This document shows, piece after piece, positions 1-8,535 of a stretch of DNA of 64,000 nucleotides. The stretch spans positions 310,001 through 374,000 of the forward strand of contig NZ_CP116009.1 in the NCBI RefSeq assembly GCF_027941915.1, given 5' to 3'. How positions within the stretch are numbered: position 1 is the stretch's first letter; the number at the start of each line of letters is the position of its first letter. The notes under the pieces were generated by a model that made no database searches, was not told the origin of the DNA, and saw nothing but the letters and a program-made list of their open reading frames with translations. This DNA comes from Ramlibacter tataouinensis. GTDB lineage: Bacteria; Pseudomonadota; Gammaproteobacteria; Burkholderiales; Burkholderiaceae_C. Both the position numbers and the translations under genes were made by a program.

Positions 1-1214
1 GCATGCGCATGGCCGCCATCTACAACCGCAGGCCCGAGCGCGCCAGGCACTGCTACGAGTACGCGGGCCGCACGCCGGTCGTGGCAGGCAGCCAGGCGGC
101 CTTCGACGCCGCCGTCGAGGCGCGCCAGGCGGTGGTCGCGGAAGACCCGCTCTTCATCACCCGCTCGCCGCACATCGACATCGTGGTGGACACGACCGGC
201 TCGGTCGAGTTCGGCTCGCACGTCATCCTGGATGCCTTCCGGCACGGCAAGTCCGTGGTGCTGATGAATGCCGAGGTCGATGCGACCGTGGGCCCGATCC
301 TGCGCGTGTACGCGAAGAAGCACGGCCAGATCCTGTCGGCCTGCGATGGCGACGAGCCCGGGGTCCAGATGAACCTGGTGCGCTGGGTGCGCGGGCTCGG
401 GCTCCAGCCGCGGCTGGTGGGCAACGTCAAGGGCCTGCAGGACCCCTACCGCAACCCCACCACCCAGCAGGGCTGGGCCGAGCGCTGGGGCCAGAACGCG
501 GCCATGGTGACCTCCTTCGCCGACGGCTCGAAGATCAGCTTCGAGCAGGCCATCGTGGCCAATGCCACCGGCTTCGGCGTGCTGCAGCGGGGCATGTCGC
601 GCGGCGTGAAGTACGACGGCAGCATCATGGACATCGCCAGGCTGTACGACGTCGAGCAGCTGCGCGCCATGGGCGGCGCGGTCGACTACACGGTGGGCCC
701 CAGCCTCATCAAGGTCTTCGTGCTCGCCGAGCACGAAGACCCCAAGCAGCGGCACTACCTCAACCTCTACAAGATGGGCGAAGGGCCGCTCTACCCGTTC
801 TGGACGCCCTACCATCTGGTCCATTTCGAATGTCCCAACGCGATCGCGCGCGTCCACCTGTTCCAGGACGAGCTCGCGCCGCCGCTCGGCGGACCGGTGG
901 TGGAAGTCTGCTCGGTGGCCAAGCGCGACCTGAAGGCGGGGGAAACGCTCGACGAGTACGGCATGTACATGACGTACGGCGAGGCCGCCAACGCGCGGGA
1001 GATGTGCGCCAACCGTTTCCTGCCCGAAGGCCTGGTGCAGGGCTGCCGCCTCCAGCGTGACATCGGCCGCGACCAGGTGATCACCTACGACGACGTCGAA
1101 CTGCCCCCCGGCCGGCTGGCCGACCAGCTGCGCGCCGAGCAGTACTCGCACTTCCTCGGCGAGACCTGGCTGGCCGAACTGCTGCAGGAGCGGCAGGCGC
1201 TTGCTGCGGCCTGA
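1..1214 (+). CDS. Homoserine dehydrogenase-like NAD(P)-binding protein with C-terminal SAF domain (5' partial)
   Basis: The reading frame is open at the left edge, so the first residues, including the Rossmann glycine motif, lie outside the window; about 403 residues are visible. The visible N-terminal part reads as the rest of a dinucleotide-binding fold (IDIVVDTTGSVEFG, then HGKSVVLMNAE). The C-terminal part (GPVVEVCSVAKRDLKAGETL, then the LQRDIGRDQVITYDDV region) is a SAF-type domain. This architecture matches the family of predicted homoserine dehydrogenases with a SAF domain, whose reactions are mostly unknown. The gene converges on a three-gene nucleotide-sugar cluster, so a role in making or oxidising an unusual sugar is possible but unproven. 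It is not a classical threonine-pathway homoserine dehydrogenase. Confidence 0.75.
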   Translation, partial: MRMAAIYNRRPERARHCYEYAGRTPVVAGSQAAFDAAVEARQAVVAEDPLFITRSPHIDIVVDTTGSVEFGSHVILDAFRHGKSVVLMNAEVDATVGPILRVYAKKHGQILSACDGDEPGVQMNLVRWVRGLGLQPRLVGNVKGLQDPYRNPTTQQGWAERWGQNAAMVTSFADGSKISFEQAIVANATGFGVLQRGMSRGVKYDGSIMDIARLYDVEQLRAMGGAVDYTVGPSLIKVFVLAEHEDPKQRHYLNLYKMGEGPLYPFWTPYHLVHFECPNAIARVHLFQDELAPPLGGPVVEVCSVAKRDLKAGETLDEYGMYMTYGEAANAREMCANRFLPEGLVQGCRLQRDIGRDQVITYDDVELPPGRLADQLRAEQYSHFLGETWLAELLQERQALAAA

Positions 1215-1224
1215 AATCGGCCTG

Positions 1225-1256
1225 CAAGGCTGGGAAGGGGATCGGGCCCGGCCTTG
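1225..1256. terminator. Hairpin between convergent genes
   Basis: CAAGGCTGGG pairs with CCCGGCCTTG over 10 bp, with one G-T wobble and a 12-nt loop. It sits between two convergent stop codons. No T-run follows on either strand, so it may be a weak or Rho-assisted terminator. Confidence 0.4.
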
Positions 1257-1302
1257 CTCCTCCTGCCGCCCGCCCCTGCCTTCGCAGGAGCGGAGAAAGA
1301 GA

Positions 1303-2340
1303 TCAGTAGCGCCAGAACAGCCGCTCGTCGACCTGGCCCGTGGTCCTCAGGTACTTGATCTGCTTGAGCCGGGTGAAGGGCCGCGCGGCGAAGCCGTCGG
1401 CGTCCAGGCCGATGCGCTCGAACACATCGTGCAGCTGGCGGGCCCCCTTGGCCGCGTCCCACGCGCAGCGGAACGCGGGCAGCCGCTCGTGGATTTTGGC
1501 GAAGCTGACCCGGTAGCTGCGGTTGTCGCCGCCCGCGGGGCCGAACGAAACCTCGCAGGCGGGATAGACGTTCGCGACGACCTGCGCGATCTCGCGCACC
1601 TGGTAGTTGTCGGCGTCGTGGCCCACGTTGAACACTTCGCCATGGACGGCGTCCGCGGGCGCCTCCAGCACGCAGGCGATCGCCTCGCAGATGTCCAGCA
1701 CGTGCACGAGCGGGCGCCACGGCGTGCCGTCGCTGGTCATCACGATGCGCCCGCTGGTCGCCGCGATGCCGCAGAGGTTGTTGAGCACGATGTCGAACCG
1801 CATGCGCGGCGATGCCCCATAGGCGGTGGCGTTGCGCAGGAACGTGGGAGAGAACGTGCCCGACGCCAGCGCGCCGACGTCGCGCTCGACCAGCGCCTTG
1901 CACCTGGCGTAGGCCGTCTGCGGATTGAGCGGCGAGCGCTCGGTCATCGGCTCGGCGCCGTCGGCGACGCCGTACACGCTGCAGGACGACGTGTACACGA
2001 AGCGCCGCACCCCGGCGTCGCGGGCCAGCTGCGCCAGCCGCACCGAGGCCCGGTGGTTGATCCCGAACGTCAGCTCCGGGTCGTTCTCGCCGAGGGGATC
2101 GTTCGACAGCTCCGCCATGTGCACGACGGCATCGACGCCGTGCAGGTCCGCGGCCTCGATCTCGCGGATGTCGCGGTTGACGGTGCGCGGAAAACCGGGA
2201 ACCAGCGCGCGATCGCTGAACAGCCAGCCGTCGCGGTAGTAGCCGGTGTCCATGCCGACCACGTCGTGGCCTCGTGCCTGCAGCAAGGGGGCGAGCAGGC
2301 AGCCGATGTAGCCTTCCACGCCGGTGACGAGCAGTTTCAT
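1303..2340 (-). CDS. Extended SDR nucleotide-sugar epimerase/dehydratase
   Basis: A 345-residue extended short-chain dehydrogenase/reductase. The N-terminus carries the NAD(P) motif TGVEGYIG (residues 6-13), followed by the YTSSCSVYG strand and a catalytic YxxxK (Tyr144, Lys148). Family members epimerise, dehydrate or reduce nucleotide sugars in the cytoplasm. It is the last gene of a minus-strand cluster after a sugar-1-phosphate cytidylyltransferase-like gene and a PIG-L deacetylase, 10 bp from the latter. The likely substrate is therefore a CDP- or other NDP-activated sugar for a surface polysaccharide or glycan. The exact reaction cannot be read from sequence. Confidence 0.85.
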   Translation of the reverse strand: MKLLVTGVEGYIGCLLAPLLQARGHDVVGMDTGYYRDGWLFSDRALVPGFPRTVNRDIREIEAADLHGVDAVVHMAELSNDPLGENDPELTFGINHRASVRLAQLARDAGVRRFVYTSSCSVYGVADGAEPMTERSPLNPQTAYARCKALVERDVGALASGTFSPTFLRNATAYGASPRMRFDIVLNNLCGIAATSGRIVMTSDGTPWRPLVHVLDICEAIACVLEAPADAVHGEVFNVGHDADNYQVREIAQVVANVYPACEVSFGPAGGDNRSYRVSFAKIHERLPAFRCAWDAAKGARQLHDVFERIGLDADGFAARPFTRLKQIKYLRTTGQVDERLFWRY

Positions 2341-2350
2341 CGATGGGACC

Positions 2351-3058
2351 TCACGAGGAGCGGGTGGATGGATGCGGGCTGTTTCCCGGCGCGACGCGAT
2401 CGGGCGCGCCGCGCAGCATGAACTTGCGACAGTGGAAGGCTTCGGCGTACCGTGCGGCGCACTCGACGCCGCGCAGCCGCATGAGCGCGAGGAACGTATC
2501 CGGCGTGAGCCAGGCCTTGTTGTGCTCGCTCTGGAACGCCTCGCAGATGCAGGCGGCCTTGCGCTCGCAGACGTCCGGCTCCAGCGGCACGAAGCAGTTG
2601 GGGCTGCCCAGGTCGCCGTCGTACTTCGGGATCTCGTACTCGAGGATCAGGTGATGGCGCCAGGTGTTCCAGGTCAGGTCGCTGATCGTGCGGTGGTCCT
2701 GGTGGCGGTCGTCGCGGTAGTGCGTGAAGATCAGGTCGGGATCGGCCTGCCCCTTCAGCGCCTCGAAGGCCTCCTTGATCTGGCCGCCCTGATAGGGAAA
2801 GAAGCCGTCGCGGAAGGCGTGCACCGTCACCTCCTGGGCGCCGGCGCCTCGCAGGAACATCGCAGCGCTCGCACGCGCCTCGCGCTCGCGCTGCGGGTTG
2901 GAGGCGAAGACGACCCACCGCACCTCCACGTCCGGCCGCGACGCCACCAGCTGCAGCACGGTGCCGCCGCAGCCGATCTCGATGTCGTCGCAATGCGCGC
3001 CCAGGAACAGGACCCGCAGCGGCTTGGCCGGGTTCCAGGGCAGCAGCAGCGGCAGCAT
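2351..3058 (-). CDS. PIG-L family deacetylase
   Basis: A 235-residue protein of the PIG-L/LmbE zinc deacetylase family, which removes N-acetyl groups from GlcNAc-type sugars. The metal and catalytic motif appears as AHCDD (residues 21-25; the usual form is PHxDD), and the second zinc ligand pair is HQDH (His119, His122). There is no signal peptide, so it is probably cytoplasmic. It lies 7 bp after the cytidylyltransferase-like gene and 10 bp before the SDR, clearly in one operon. It probably deacetylates the activated sugar or an intermediate made by this cluster; the substrate is unknown. Confidence 0.85.
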   Translation of the reverse strand: MLPLLLPWNPAKPLRVLFLGAHCDDIEIGCGGTVLQLVASRPDVEVRWVVFASNPQREREARASAAMFLRGAGAQEVTVHAFRDGFFPYQGGQIKEAFEALKGQADPDLIFTHYRDDRHQDHRTISDLTWNTWRHHLILEYEIPKYDGDLGSPNCFVPLEPDVCERKAACICEAFQSEHNKAWLTPDTFLALMRLRGVECAARYAEAFHCRKFMLRGAPDRVAPGNSPHPSTRSS

Positions 3059-3065
3059 GAGCCGA

Positions 3066-3869
3066 TCAATGCGCGGCGCGGGCGGCCGTTCCGCAGGAGC
3101 GCCAGAGCTCCCACGGCGCGGTACCGCCCGAGTAGAGGCTCTCCAGCTGCTGCTTGTCCTTGATGGTGTCGATGCTCGCCCAGAAGCCGTCGTACACGTA
3201 GCCCAGCAGCTGCTGGTCGCGGGCCAGCCGCCGGAACGGCTCCTCCACCAGTTCCTCCCGGTCCTTCATGTACTCGAAGATCTCCTTGCGGAAGACGAAG
3301 AAGCCGCCGTTGATCCGAACGTCACCGTTGTTGATCGGGTGGATGCCCGAGACCAGGTTGCTGCCCTGCTGCAGCGACACCACGTGGTAGCTCAGGTTCG
3401 GGCGCACGCATAGGAAGCTGGCGATCCGGCCCTGCCGGCGGAAGTCGTCCAGGTACTGCGGCATCGGCAGGTCGGTCAGGCCGTCGCTGTAGTTGGCCAG
3501 GAACTCGTCCTCGCCTTCCAGGTACTTCTGGGCGGCCTTGAGCCGCTCCCCGATGTTGGACGAGATGCCGGTGTCGGCGAAGGTGATGCGCCAGTCCTCG
3601 ATGTCCCGGCTCATCAGTTCCAGCGTTTTCCCACCGCCCGAGAGCACGAAGTCGTTGGAGACGCACTCGTTGTAGTTCAGGAAGTAGTCCTTGATCGCGT
3701 CGGCGCGGTAGCCCAGGCAGAGGATGAAGTCCTTGTGTCCGAAGTGGGCGTAGTACTTCATCACGTGCCACAGCAAGGGGCGCTGGCCGATCTGGACCAG
3801 GGGCTTGGGCATGTTCCCGGCATCGCGGATGCGCATGCCCAGGCCACCACAAAACAACACCACTTTCAT
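3066..3869 (-). CDS. Sugar-1-phosphate nucleotidyltransferase, glucose-1-phosphate cytidylyltransferase (RfbF) type
   Basis: A 267-residue nucleotidyltransferase. The nucleotide loop reads VVLFCGGLGMRIR, followed by PKPLVQIG, and the C-terminal GFWASIDTIKDKQQLE resembles the GFW...DT..DKQ.L signature of RfbF-type enzymes that make CDP-glucose. The ATG at 3869 was chosen over an upstream in-frame start at 3896 because family members begin MKVVLFCGG; a weak GGGACAG ribosome site precedes it. It is the first gene of the three-gene minus-strand cluster and would supply the activated sugar. Specificity for CTP and glucose is inferred from similarity. Confidence 0.8.
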   Translation of the reverse strand: MKVVLFCGGLGMRIRDAGNMPKPLVQIGQRPLLWHVMKYYAHFGHKDFILCLGYRADAIKDYFLNYNECVSNDFVLSGGGKTLELMSRDIEDWRITFADTGISSNIGERLKAAQKYLEGEDEFLANYSDGLTDLPMPQYLDDFRRQGRIASFLCVRPNLSYHVVSLQQGSNLVSGIHPINNGDVRINGGFFVFRKEIFEYMKDREELVEEPFRRLARDQQLLGYVYDGFWASIDTIKDKQQLESLYSGGTAPWELWRSCGTAARAAH

Positions 3870-4014
3870 GACTGTCCCGACGGTGAAACGAACCACCGCA
3901 CCAGGGTGGGTGCGAACCTGCAGCGGAGTGTGGGGTCAGACTCTTCTTACGCCCTCACGCGTCGGGATCCGTTTCAGCCGTTACGTGTTGCCACGCGAGG
4001 CTGGCGCTCGTGCG

Positions 4015-4860
4015 CTAGAGCTTCTCGGTCTCGCCGGCTTTGGGCTGCCACTTCATCAGGCGCCGCTCGATGCGGCCTACCAGCCCATCCAGCACCAGCG
4101 CGAACGCGGTCAGCACCACGATGCCGGCGAACACCGTGTTGACGTCGAAAGTGCCCTCGGCCTGCAGGATCAGGTAGCCCACGCCGCGGGCCGAGCCCAG
4201 GTATTCGCCCACCACGGCGCCGACGAAGGCCAGGCCCACCGACGTGTGCAGGCTGGAGAACACCCAGCTGGTCGCGCTCGGCAGGTACACGGTACGCAGC
4301 AGTTGGCGCTGGTTGGCCCCGAGCATGCGGGCATTGGCCAGCACCACCGGGCTGACCTCGCGCACGCCCTGGTACACGTTGAAGAACACGATGAAGAACA
4401 CCAGCGTCACGGCCAGCGCGACCTTGCTCCAGATGCCCAGGCCGAACCACAGCCCGAAGATCGGCGCCAGGATCACGCGCGGCATCGAGTTGGCCGCCTT
4501 CACGTACGGGTCCAGGATCGCGCTGGCCGTAGGCGCCAGCGCCAGCCACAGCCCGAAGCCCAGCCCCATCAGCGTGCCGATGCCGAAGGCCAGCACCGTC
4601 TCCAGCAGCGTGACGCCCAGGTGGACGTAGATGTCGGCGCGGCCTTCCAGGCCCTCCGGGAAGAGCGCATTGACGGGCAGCCCGAACGGCAGGAACCAGG
4701 ACCAGATGCGGCCGGCCACCTTGACCGGCTCGCCGATGAAGAAGGCGGTCTGCTCGTTGCGCGAGGCGAGTTGCCAGATCGCCAGCACCAGCACCAGCAC
4801 GGCCACTTGCCAGGCGCGCAGGTTCTTCTCGTTGGGACGGATGGCGCTCCACATGCTCAT
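4015..4860 (-). CDS. ABC transporter permease (nitrate/sulfonate/taurine type)
   Basis: A 281-residue inner-membrane permease with about six hydrophobic segments, starting at WQVAVLVLVLAIWQLASR. The cytoplasmic EAA-type loop near ANARMLGANQRQLLRTVYLP places it in the SsuC/TauC/NrtB group. Its ATG overlaps the stop codon of the ATPase gene by 4 bp (ATGA), so the two are translationally coupled. It is the last gene of the binding protein-ATPase-permease operon. The substrate is unknown; this family carries nitrate, sulfonates, taurine, thiamine precursors and aromatic acids. Confidence 0.9.
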   Translation of the reverse strand: MSMWSAIRPNEKNLRAWQVAVLVLVLAIWQLASRNEQTAFFIGEPVKVAGRIWSWFLPFGLPVNALFPEGLEGRADIYVHLGVTLLETVLAFGIGTLMGLGFGLWLALAPTASAILDPYVKAANSMPRVILAPIFGLWFGLGIWSKVALAVTLVFFIVFFNVYQGVREVSPVVLANARMLGANQRQLLRTVYLPSATSWVFSSLHTSVGLAFVGAVVGEYLGSARGVGYLILQAEGTFDVNTVFAGIVVLTAFALVLDGLVGRIERRLMKWQPKAGETEKL

Positions 4861-5669
4861 GCGGCCTTCTGCAGTTGCTGGGCGTAGCCCTTGAGCACTT
4901 CCTCGCGCAGCACGCCCCAGATGCGCGCATGCAGCTCCACGAAGCGCGGGTCGTTGCGCACCTCGGCCACGTCGCGCGGGCGCGGCAGGTCGATGGCGAA
5001 CTCGCCGATCGGGTGCGTGGCCGGCCCGGCGGACAGCACCACCACCCGGTCGCTCATGGCGATCGCCTCGTCGAGGTCGTGCGTGATGAACAGCACCGCC
5101 TTGCGCCGGGCGGCCCACAGCTCCAGCACCTCGTTCTCCATCAGCTGCCGGGTCTGGACGTCGAGTGCCGAGAAGGGCTCGTCCATCAGGATGATGTCGG
5201 GGTCGAGCGCCAGCACCTGCGCCAGCGCGGTGCGTTTGCGCATGCCGCCCGAGAGCTGGTGCGGGTAGCGGTCCTCGAAGCCGCCCAGGCCGACCCGCGC
5301 CAGCCACGCCCTGGCCTGCTCGCGCGCCTGCGCGTCCGGCAGGCCGCGGTACTGCAGGCCCACCATCACGTTGTCGAGGGCGCTGCGCCACGGCATCAGG
5401 GCCTCGGTCTGGAACATGTAGCCGGCCCGCGAATTCAGGCCTGCCAGCGGTTCGCCGAACACGCGCACCTGGCCGGAGGACGCCTGCAGCAGGCCGGCAC
5501 CCACGTTCAGCAGCGTCGACTTGCCGCAGCCGGTGGGACCCACTACCGAGACGAACTCGCCGGCGGCGACGTGCAGCGTGGTGCCGGCCACGGCGGTGTA
5601 ACGCTGGCCGGGATCGTCCTTGGAGCGGAAGGTGACGGTGATGTCCTGCAGTTCGAGCGCGTGCGGCAT
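4857..5669 (-). CDS. ABC transporter ATP-binding protein (SsuB/TauB-like)
   Basis: A 270-residue nucleotide-binding subunit. It has Walker A GPTGCGKST, an ABC signature seen as HQLSGGMRKR, Walker B IILMDEPFSALD and the switch histidine in FITHDLDEA. The ATG at 5669 was chosen because homology starts at MPHALELQDITVTF; the frame stays open far upstream but overlaps the binding-protein gene and does not look like protein. It energises the permease encoded directly downstream, with a 4-bp overlap. An intrinsic terminator upstream should lower its expression relative to the binding protein. Confidence 0.92.
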   Translation of the reverse strand: MPHALELQDITVTFRSKDDPGQRYTAVAGTTLHVAAGEFVSVVGPTGCGKSTLLNVGAGLLQASSGQVRVFGEPLAGLNSRAGYMFQTEALMPWRSALDNVMVGLQYRGLPDAQAREQARAWLARVGLGGFEDRYPHQLSGGMRKRTALAQVLALDPDIILMDEPFSALDVQTRQLMENEVLELWAARRKAVLFITHDLDEAIAMSDRVVVLSAGPATHPIGEFAIDLPRPRDVAEVRNDPRFVELHARIWGVLREEVLKGYAQQLQKAA

Positions 5670-5708
5670 GGGGGCAAAGACTACCAAACGGAAGAGCCCG
5701 CGCGGGCG

Positions 5709-5733
5709 AAAAAAACCGGCCCGGAGGCCGGCT
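5709..5733 (-). terminator. Intrinsic terminator after the binding-protein gene
   Basis: Read on the minus strand, a GC-rich stem of about 8 bp (AGCCGGCC pairing with GGCCGGTT) with a TCCG loop is followed by seven T residues. It lies between the binding-protein stop and the ATPase start of the same operon, so it probably acts as an attenuator. Confidence 0.7.
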
Positions 5734-5749
5734 TGCCGGAGCGCGGGGG

Positions 5750-6793
5750 TCAGGCCTTGTACTTTTCCTTGGCCCGGCGCGCGAACTCGTTGGTGTAGGT
5801 CTTGGCCAGGTCGATGCGCTCGCCCTTGATCGTGGGCACGAAGCTGGCGAGCGCGCGCAGGGCCGTCTTCGCACCCTCGTCGGGCAGCACGCCGTCGAGC
5901 GAGATCGCTTCGCGCACCTTGTTGAACGAAGCCAGGTACAGCGCCCGGTCGCCCAGCAGGTAGGCGTCGGGCACCGTCTTGATGATGTCGCTGGGGCCGG
6001 CCGTCTGCAGCCACTTGAGGGCATGCACCACCGCATTGGCCAGCGCCTGGCAGGTGTTGGGGTTCTTCTGCACGAACTCGTTGTGCGTGTAGAAGCAGGC
6101 GGCCGGCATCGGGCCGCCGAACACCTCCTGCGTGCCCTTGAGCGTGCGCGTGTCGCTGATGATCTTCACGTCACCCTTCTGCTCGAGCATGGTCATCACC
6201 GGGTCGGTGTTGCTCATGGCGTCGATCTGGCCCGAGCGCAGCGCCGTCAGCGCGCCGGCGGAGGTGCCCACGCCGACATAGCTGACGTCGCTGGCCTTCA
6301 GGCCGGCGCGCGAGAGCACCAGGTTGGCCACCATGTTGGTGGACGAGCCCGGCGCCGACACGCCGATCTTCTTGCCGCGCAGGTCGGCCACCGACTTGTA
6401 GCCCGGCACCGCCTTGGTGGACACGCCCACGGCAATCTGCGGCGCCCGGCCCATCAGCACGATCGACTGGATGAACTGGTTCTTGCTCTGCAGGTTGATG
6501 GTGTGCTCGTAGGCGCCGCTGACCACGTCGGCCGAGCCGCCCATCAGGGCCTGCAGCGAGCGCGAGCCACCGGCGAAGTCGGAGATCTCGACCTCCAGGC
6601 CCTCGGCCTGGAAGTAGCCCAGTTGCTCGGCGATGGTCAGCGGAAGGTAGTAGAACGCCGCCTTGCCGCCCACGGCGATCGACACCTTGGTCTTCTCCAG
6701 CCGGTTCTGGGCGCGCAACGCGGGAGCCGCAAGGACGGCGGCAGCGGCAGTGGCCGCCAGCGTGAAGCTGCGGCGCGTGATGGTGCTTTTCAT
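5750..6793 (-). CDS. ABC transporter substrate-binding protein, NMT1/SsuA/TauA type
   Basis: A 347-residue periplasmic binding protein. The N-terminus MKSTITRRSFTLAATAAAAV followed by LAAPALRAQ is a signal peptide with a twin-arginine-like TRRSFTLAA motif and an Ala-X-Ala cleavage site near residue 28. The mature part shows the usual layout of this family: AFYYLPLTIAEQLGYFQAEG, then GGSRSLQALMGGSADV, then KIGVSAPGSSTN. It is first in the operon with ATPase and permease downstream and a terminator just after it. The substrate cannot be told; nitrate, sulfonate, taurine and aromatic carboxylates are all possible. Confidence 0.9.
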   Translation of the reverse strand: MKSTITRRSFTLAATAAAAVLAAPALRAQNRLEKTKVSIAVGGKAAFYYLPLTIAEQLGYFQAEGLEVEISDFAGGSRSLQALMGGSADVVSGAYEHTINLQSKNQFIQSIVLMGRAPQIAVGVSTKAVPGYKSVADLRGKKIGVSAPGSSTNMVANLVLSRAGLKASDVSYVGVGTSAGALTALRSGQIDAMSNTDPVMTMLEQKGDVKIISDTRTLKGTQEVFGGPMPAACFYTHNEFVQKNPNTCQALANAVVHALKWLQTAGPSDIIKTVPDAYLLGDRALYLASFNKVREAISLDGVLPDEGAKTALRALASFVPTIKGERIDLAKTYTNEFARRAKEKYKA

Positions 6794-6936
6794 TGCGGGA
6801 ATCCTCTCTGAAGCAGCTCAGGCGAGGTTAGCAGCACCCCTGTGGATCGCATCCGGAACATCCCGTGCGGGTTTCCACGTAACGGCACGACGGCAGCGCG
6901 GCGACGCATGCGCCGGAAGTGCGCGCAAGTCGCGCG

Positions 6937-7350
6937 TTATCTCACCGCCGACAACAGGATGGCCAGGTTCGCCAGCAGGCCGCCGGCCCAGACGGCCGAG
7001 CGGACGGTCGGCAGCCCGGCCACATACATCGCGATGTAGATGGCGCGCAGCGTGACGAACAGCACGGCCAGGATGTCGATGCGCGTCTGCGGCGCGCCGA
7101 GCTGGTGGGCGATGATCACCGCGCCGATGAACAGCGGCAGCGCCTCGAAGCTGTTGGCCTGCGCGGCATTGGCGCGGGCGCGCCAGTCGGTCTGCCGTGC
7201 CAGCCAGCCGCGCGGGTCGCGGTTGTCGAAACCGCCCTGGCTGCGCGGCTTGCCCAGGCCACCTGCCTTGGCCAGGTAGGCACAGGCATACGGCAGCAAG
7301 GCGGCCACCAGCACGCACCAGTAGGCCACGGTGAAGCGCGTCGGTCCCAT
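6937..7350 (-). CDS. MAPEG family membrane protein
   Basis: A 137-residue integral membrane protein with about four hydrophobic helices (for example VAYWCVLVAALLPYACAYL and LLANLAILLSAV). The central RANAAQANSFEALPLFIGAV matches the MAPEG signature (R.x.AxxN..E..P.F), a family that includes glutathione-dependent eicosanoid enzymes and many uncharacterised bacterial proteins. The start at 7350 (MGPTRFTVAYW) was chosen because AAGGAA lies just upstream and homologues begin near here; an in-frame start at 7392 is possible. It is the last gene of the minus-strand run dnaX-ybaB-recR, though a hairpin-rich gap separates it from recR. Confidence 0.85.
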   Translation of the reverse strand: MGPTRFTVAYWCVLVAALLPYACAYLAKAGGLGKPRSQGGFDNRDPRGWLARQTDWRARANAAQANSFEALPLFIGAVIIAHQLGAPQTRIDILAVLFVTLRAIYIAMYVAGLPTVRSAVWAGGLLANLAILLSAVR

Positions 7351-7457
7351 CTGACTATGTTCCTTTCCAGGCAGAAGGCGCTGCCTGCGCATCGAAGCGT
7401 GGAGCCGAGGGGAATGCCAGCGGCCATCGCGGAACCGGCTCTGCCGGGCCGCGGGTG

Positions 7458-7476
7458 GCTCCCCTCGAGGGGGAGC
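7458..7476. repeat. Palindromic intergenic hairpin, possible dispersed Burkholderiales repeat
   Basis: GCTCCCC-TCGA-GGGGGAGC forms a strong inverted repeat in the 153-bp gap between recR and the MAPEG gene. The flanks (GCCGGGCCGCGGGTG before, GCAGCCGCAGGCCGCTTCGG after) look like intergenic palindromic repeats common in Comamonadaceae genomes. It could also help end recR transcription, but no T-run follows. Confidence 0.35.
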
Positions 7477-7503
7477 AGCCGCAGGCCGCTTCGGGGTGGA
7501 CCA

Positions 7504-8091
7504 TCATCGGCGGTCGACCAGGGCGTGGGCGATCGTGCCCAGGTCGACGTATTCCAGCTCGCTGCCGGCCGGCACGCCGCGCGCCAGGCGTGTCACGGCC
7601 AGGCCGCGCTGCTTGAGTGCCTCGCCGATCACGTGCGCCGTGGCCTCGCCCTCGGCGGTGAAGTTGGTGGCCAGGATCACTTCCTGCACCACGCCGTCGG
7701 TGGCGCGGTCGAACAGCTTGCCCAGGCCGATGTCGCGCGGGCCGATGCCGTCCAGCGGGCTGAGCTTGCCCATCAGCACGAAGTAGCGCCCGCGAAAGGC
7801 GCCGGTGCGCTCCACCGCGGCCTGGTCGGCCGGGGTCTCGACCACGCACAGCTTGCTGGCATCGCGCTGCGGGTCGCGGCAGGTGGCGCAGACCTCGTCC
7901 TCGGTGAAGGTGTGGCACAGGCTGCAGTGGCGGATGCGCGCCACCGACTGCTGCAGCGCCTGCGCCAGCAGCTGTGCGCCCTCGCGGTCGTGCTGCAGCA
8001 GGTGGTAGGCCATGCGCGAAGCCGACTTCACGCCCACGCCGGGCAGCCGGCGCAGGGCTTCGACCAGGGCGTTGAGGATGGAGTCAGCCAA
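7504..8091 (-). CDS. recR: Recombination mediator protein RecR
   Basis: A 195-residue RecR. The N-terminal helix-hairpin-helix reads [20 protein letters not shown]. The four-cysteine zinc finger is [16 protein letters not shown]. The Toprim domain follows, with [19 protein letters not shown] and [12 protein letters not shown]. RecR works with RecO and RecF to load RecA on SSB-coated gapped DNA in the cytoplasm. Its position after dnaX and ybaB on the same strand is the widely conserved arrangement and supports the call. Confidence 0.97.
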   Translation of the reverse strand: MADSILNALVEALRRLPGVGVKSASRMAYHLLQHDREGAQLLAQALQQSVARIRHCSLCHTFTEDEVCATCRDPQRDASKLCVVETPADQAAVERTGAFRGRYFVLMGKLSPLDGIGPRDIGLGKLFDRATDGVVQEVILATNFTAEGEATAHVIGEALKQRGLAVTRLARGVPAGSELEYVDLGTIAHALVDRR

Positions 8092-8151
8092 GCGGTTTGG
8101 CGCACGAGCGCATCACGGGAACGCGGCCGCGCGGCACGATCTGCAGTTGCG

Positions 8152-8484
8152 TCAGAACGGGAACTTCATGCCGCCGGGCAGGCCCGGCATGCCGGCGGTG
8201 ATCTTGGCCATCTTCTCCTGCGAGGTCTCCTCGGCCTTGCGCACGGCCGCGTTGAAGGCGGCGGCCACCAGGTCCTCCAGCATGTCCTTGTCGTCGGCCA
8301 GCAGGCTGGGGTCGATCTCCACGCGCTTGACGTCGTGCTTGCAGGTCATGGTGACCTTGACCAGGCCGGCGCCGGACTCGGCCGTCACCTCGATGTGGGC
8401 GAGTTCGTCCTGGGCCTTCTTCAGGTTGTCCTGCATGGCCTGGGCCTGCTTCATCAGGCCGGCGAGTTGTCCCTTGTTGAACAT
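8152..8484 (-). CDS. ybaB: Nucleoid-associated protein YbaB/EbfC
   Basis: A 110-residue YbaB/EbfC family protein: [20 protein letters not shown], then the conserved [19 protein letters not shown] core, and the [11 protein letters not shown] tail typical of the family. Members form tweezer-like dimers that bind DNA and affect nucleoid structure and gene expression. It lies between dnaX and recR in the conserved dnaX-ybaB-recR operon, about 50 bp after dnaX. Length and ends agree with the family. Confidence 0.95.
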   Translation of the reverse strand: MFNKGQLAGLMKQAQAMQDNLKKAQDELAHIEVTAESGAGLVKVTMTCKHDVKRVEIDPSLLADDKDMLEDLVAAAFNAAVRKAEETSQEKMAKITAGMPGLPGGMKFPF

Positions 8485-8535
8485 GTGGCTTTCCTTCTTG
8501 CGGCATGGCGCCGCGCAATGCGTGAATTGTGCCCG

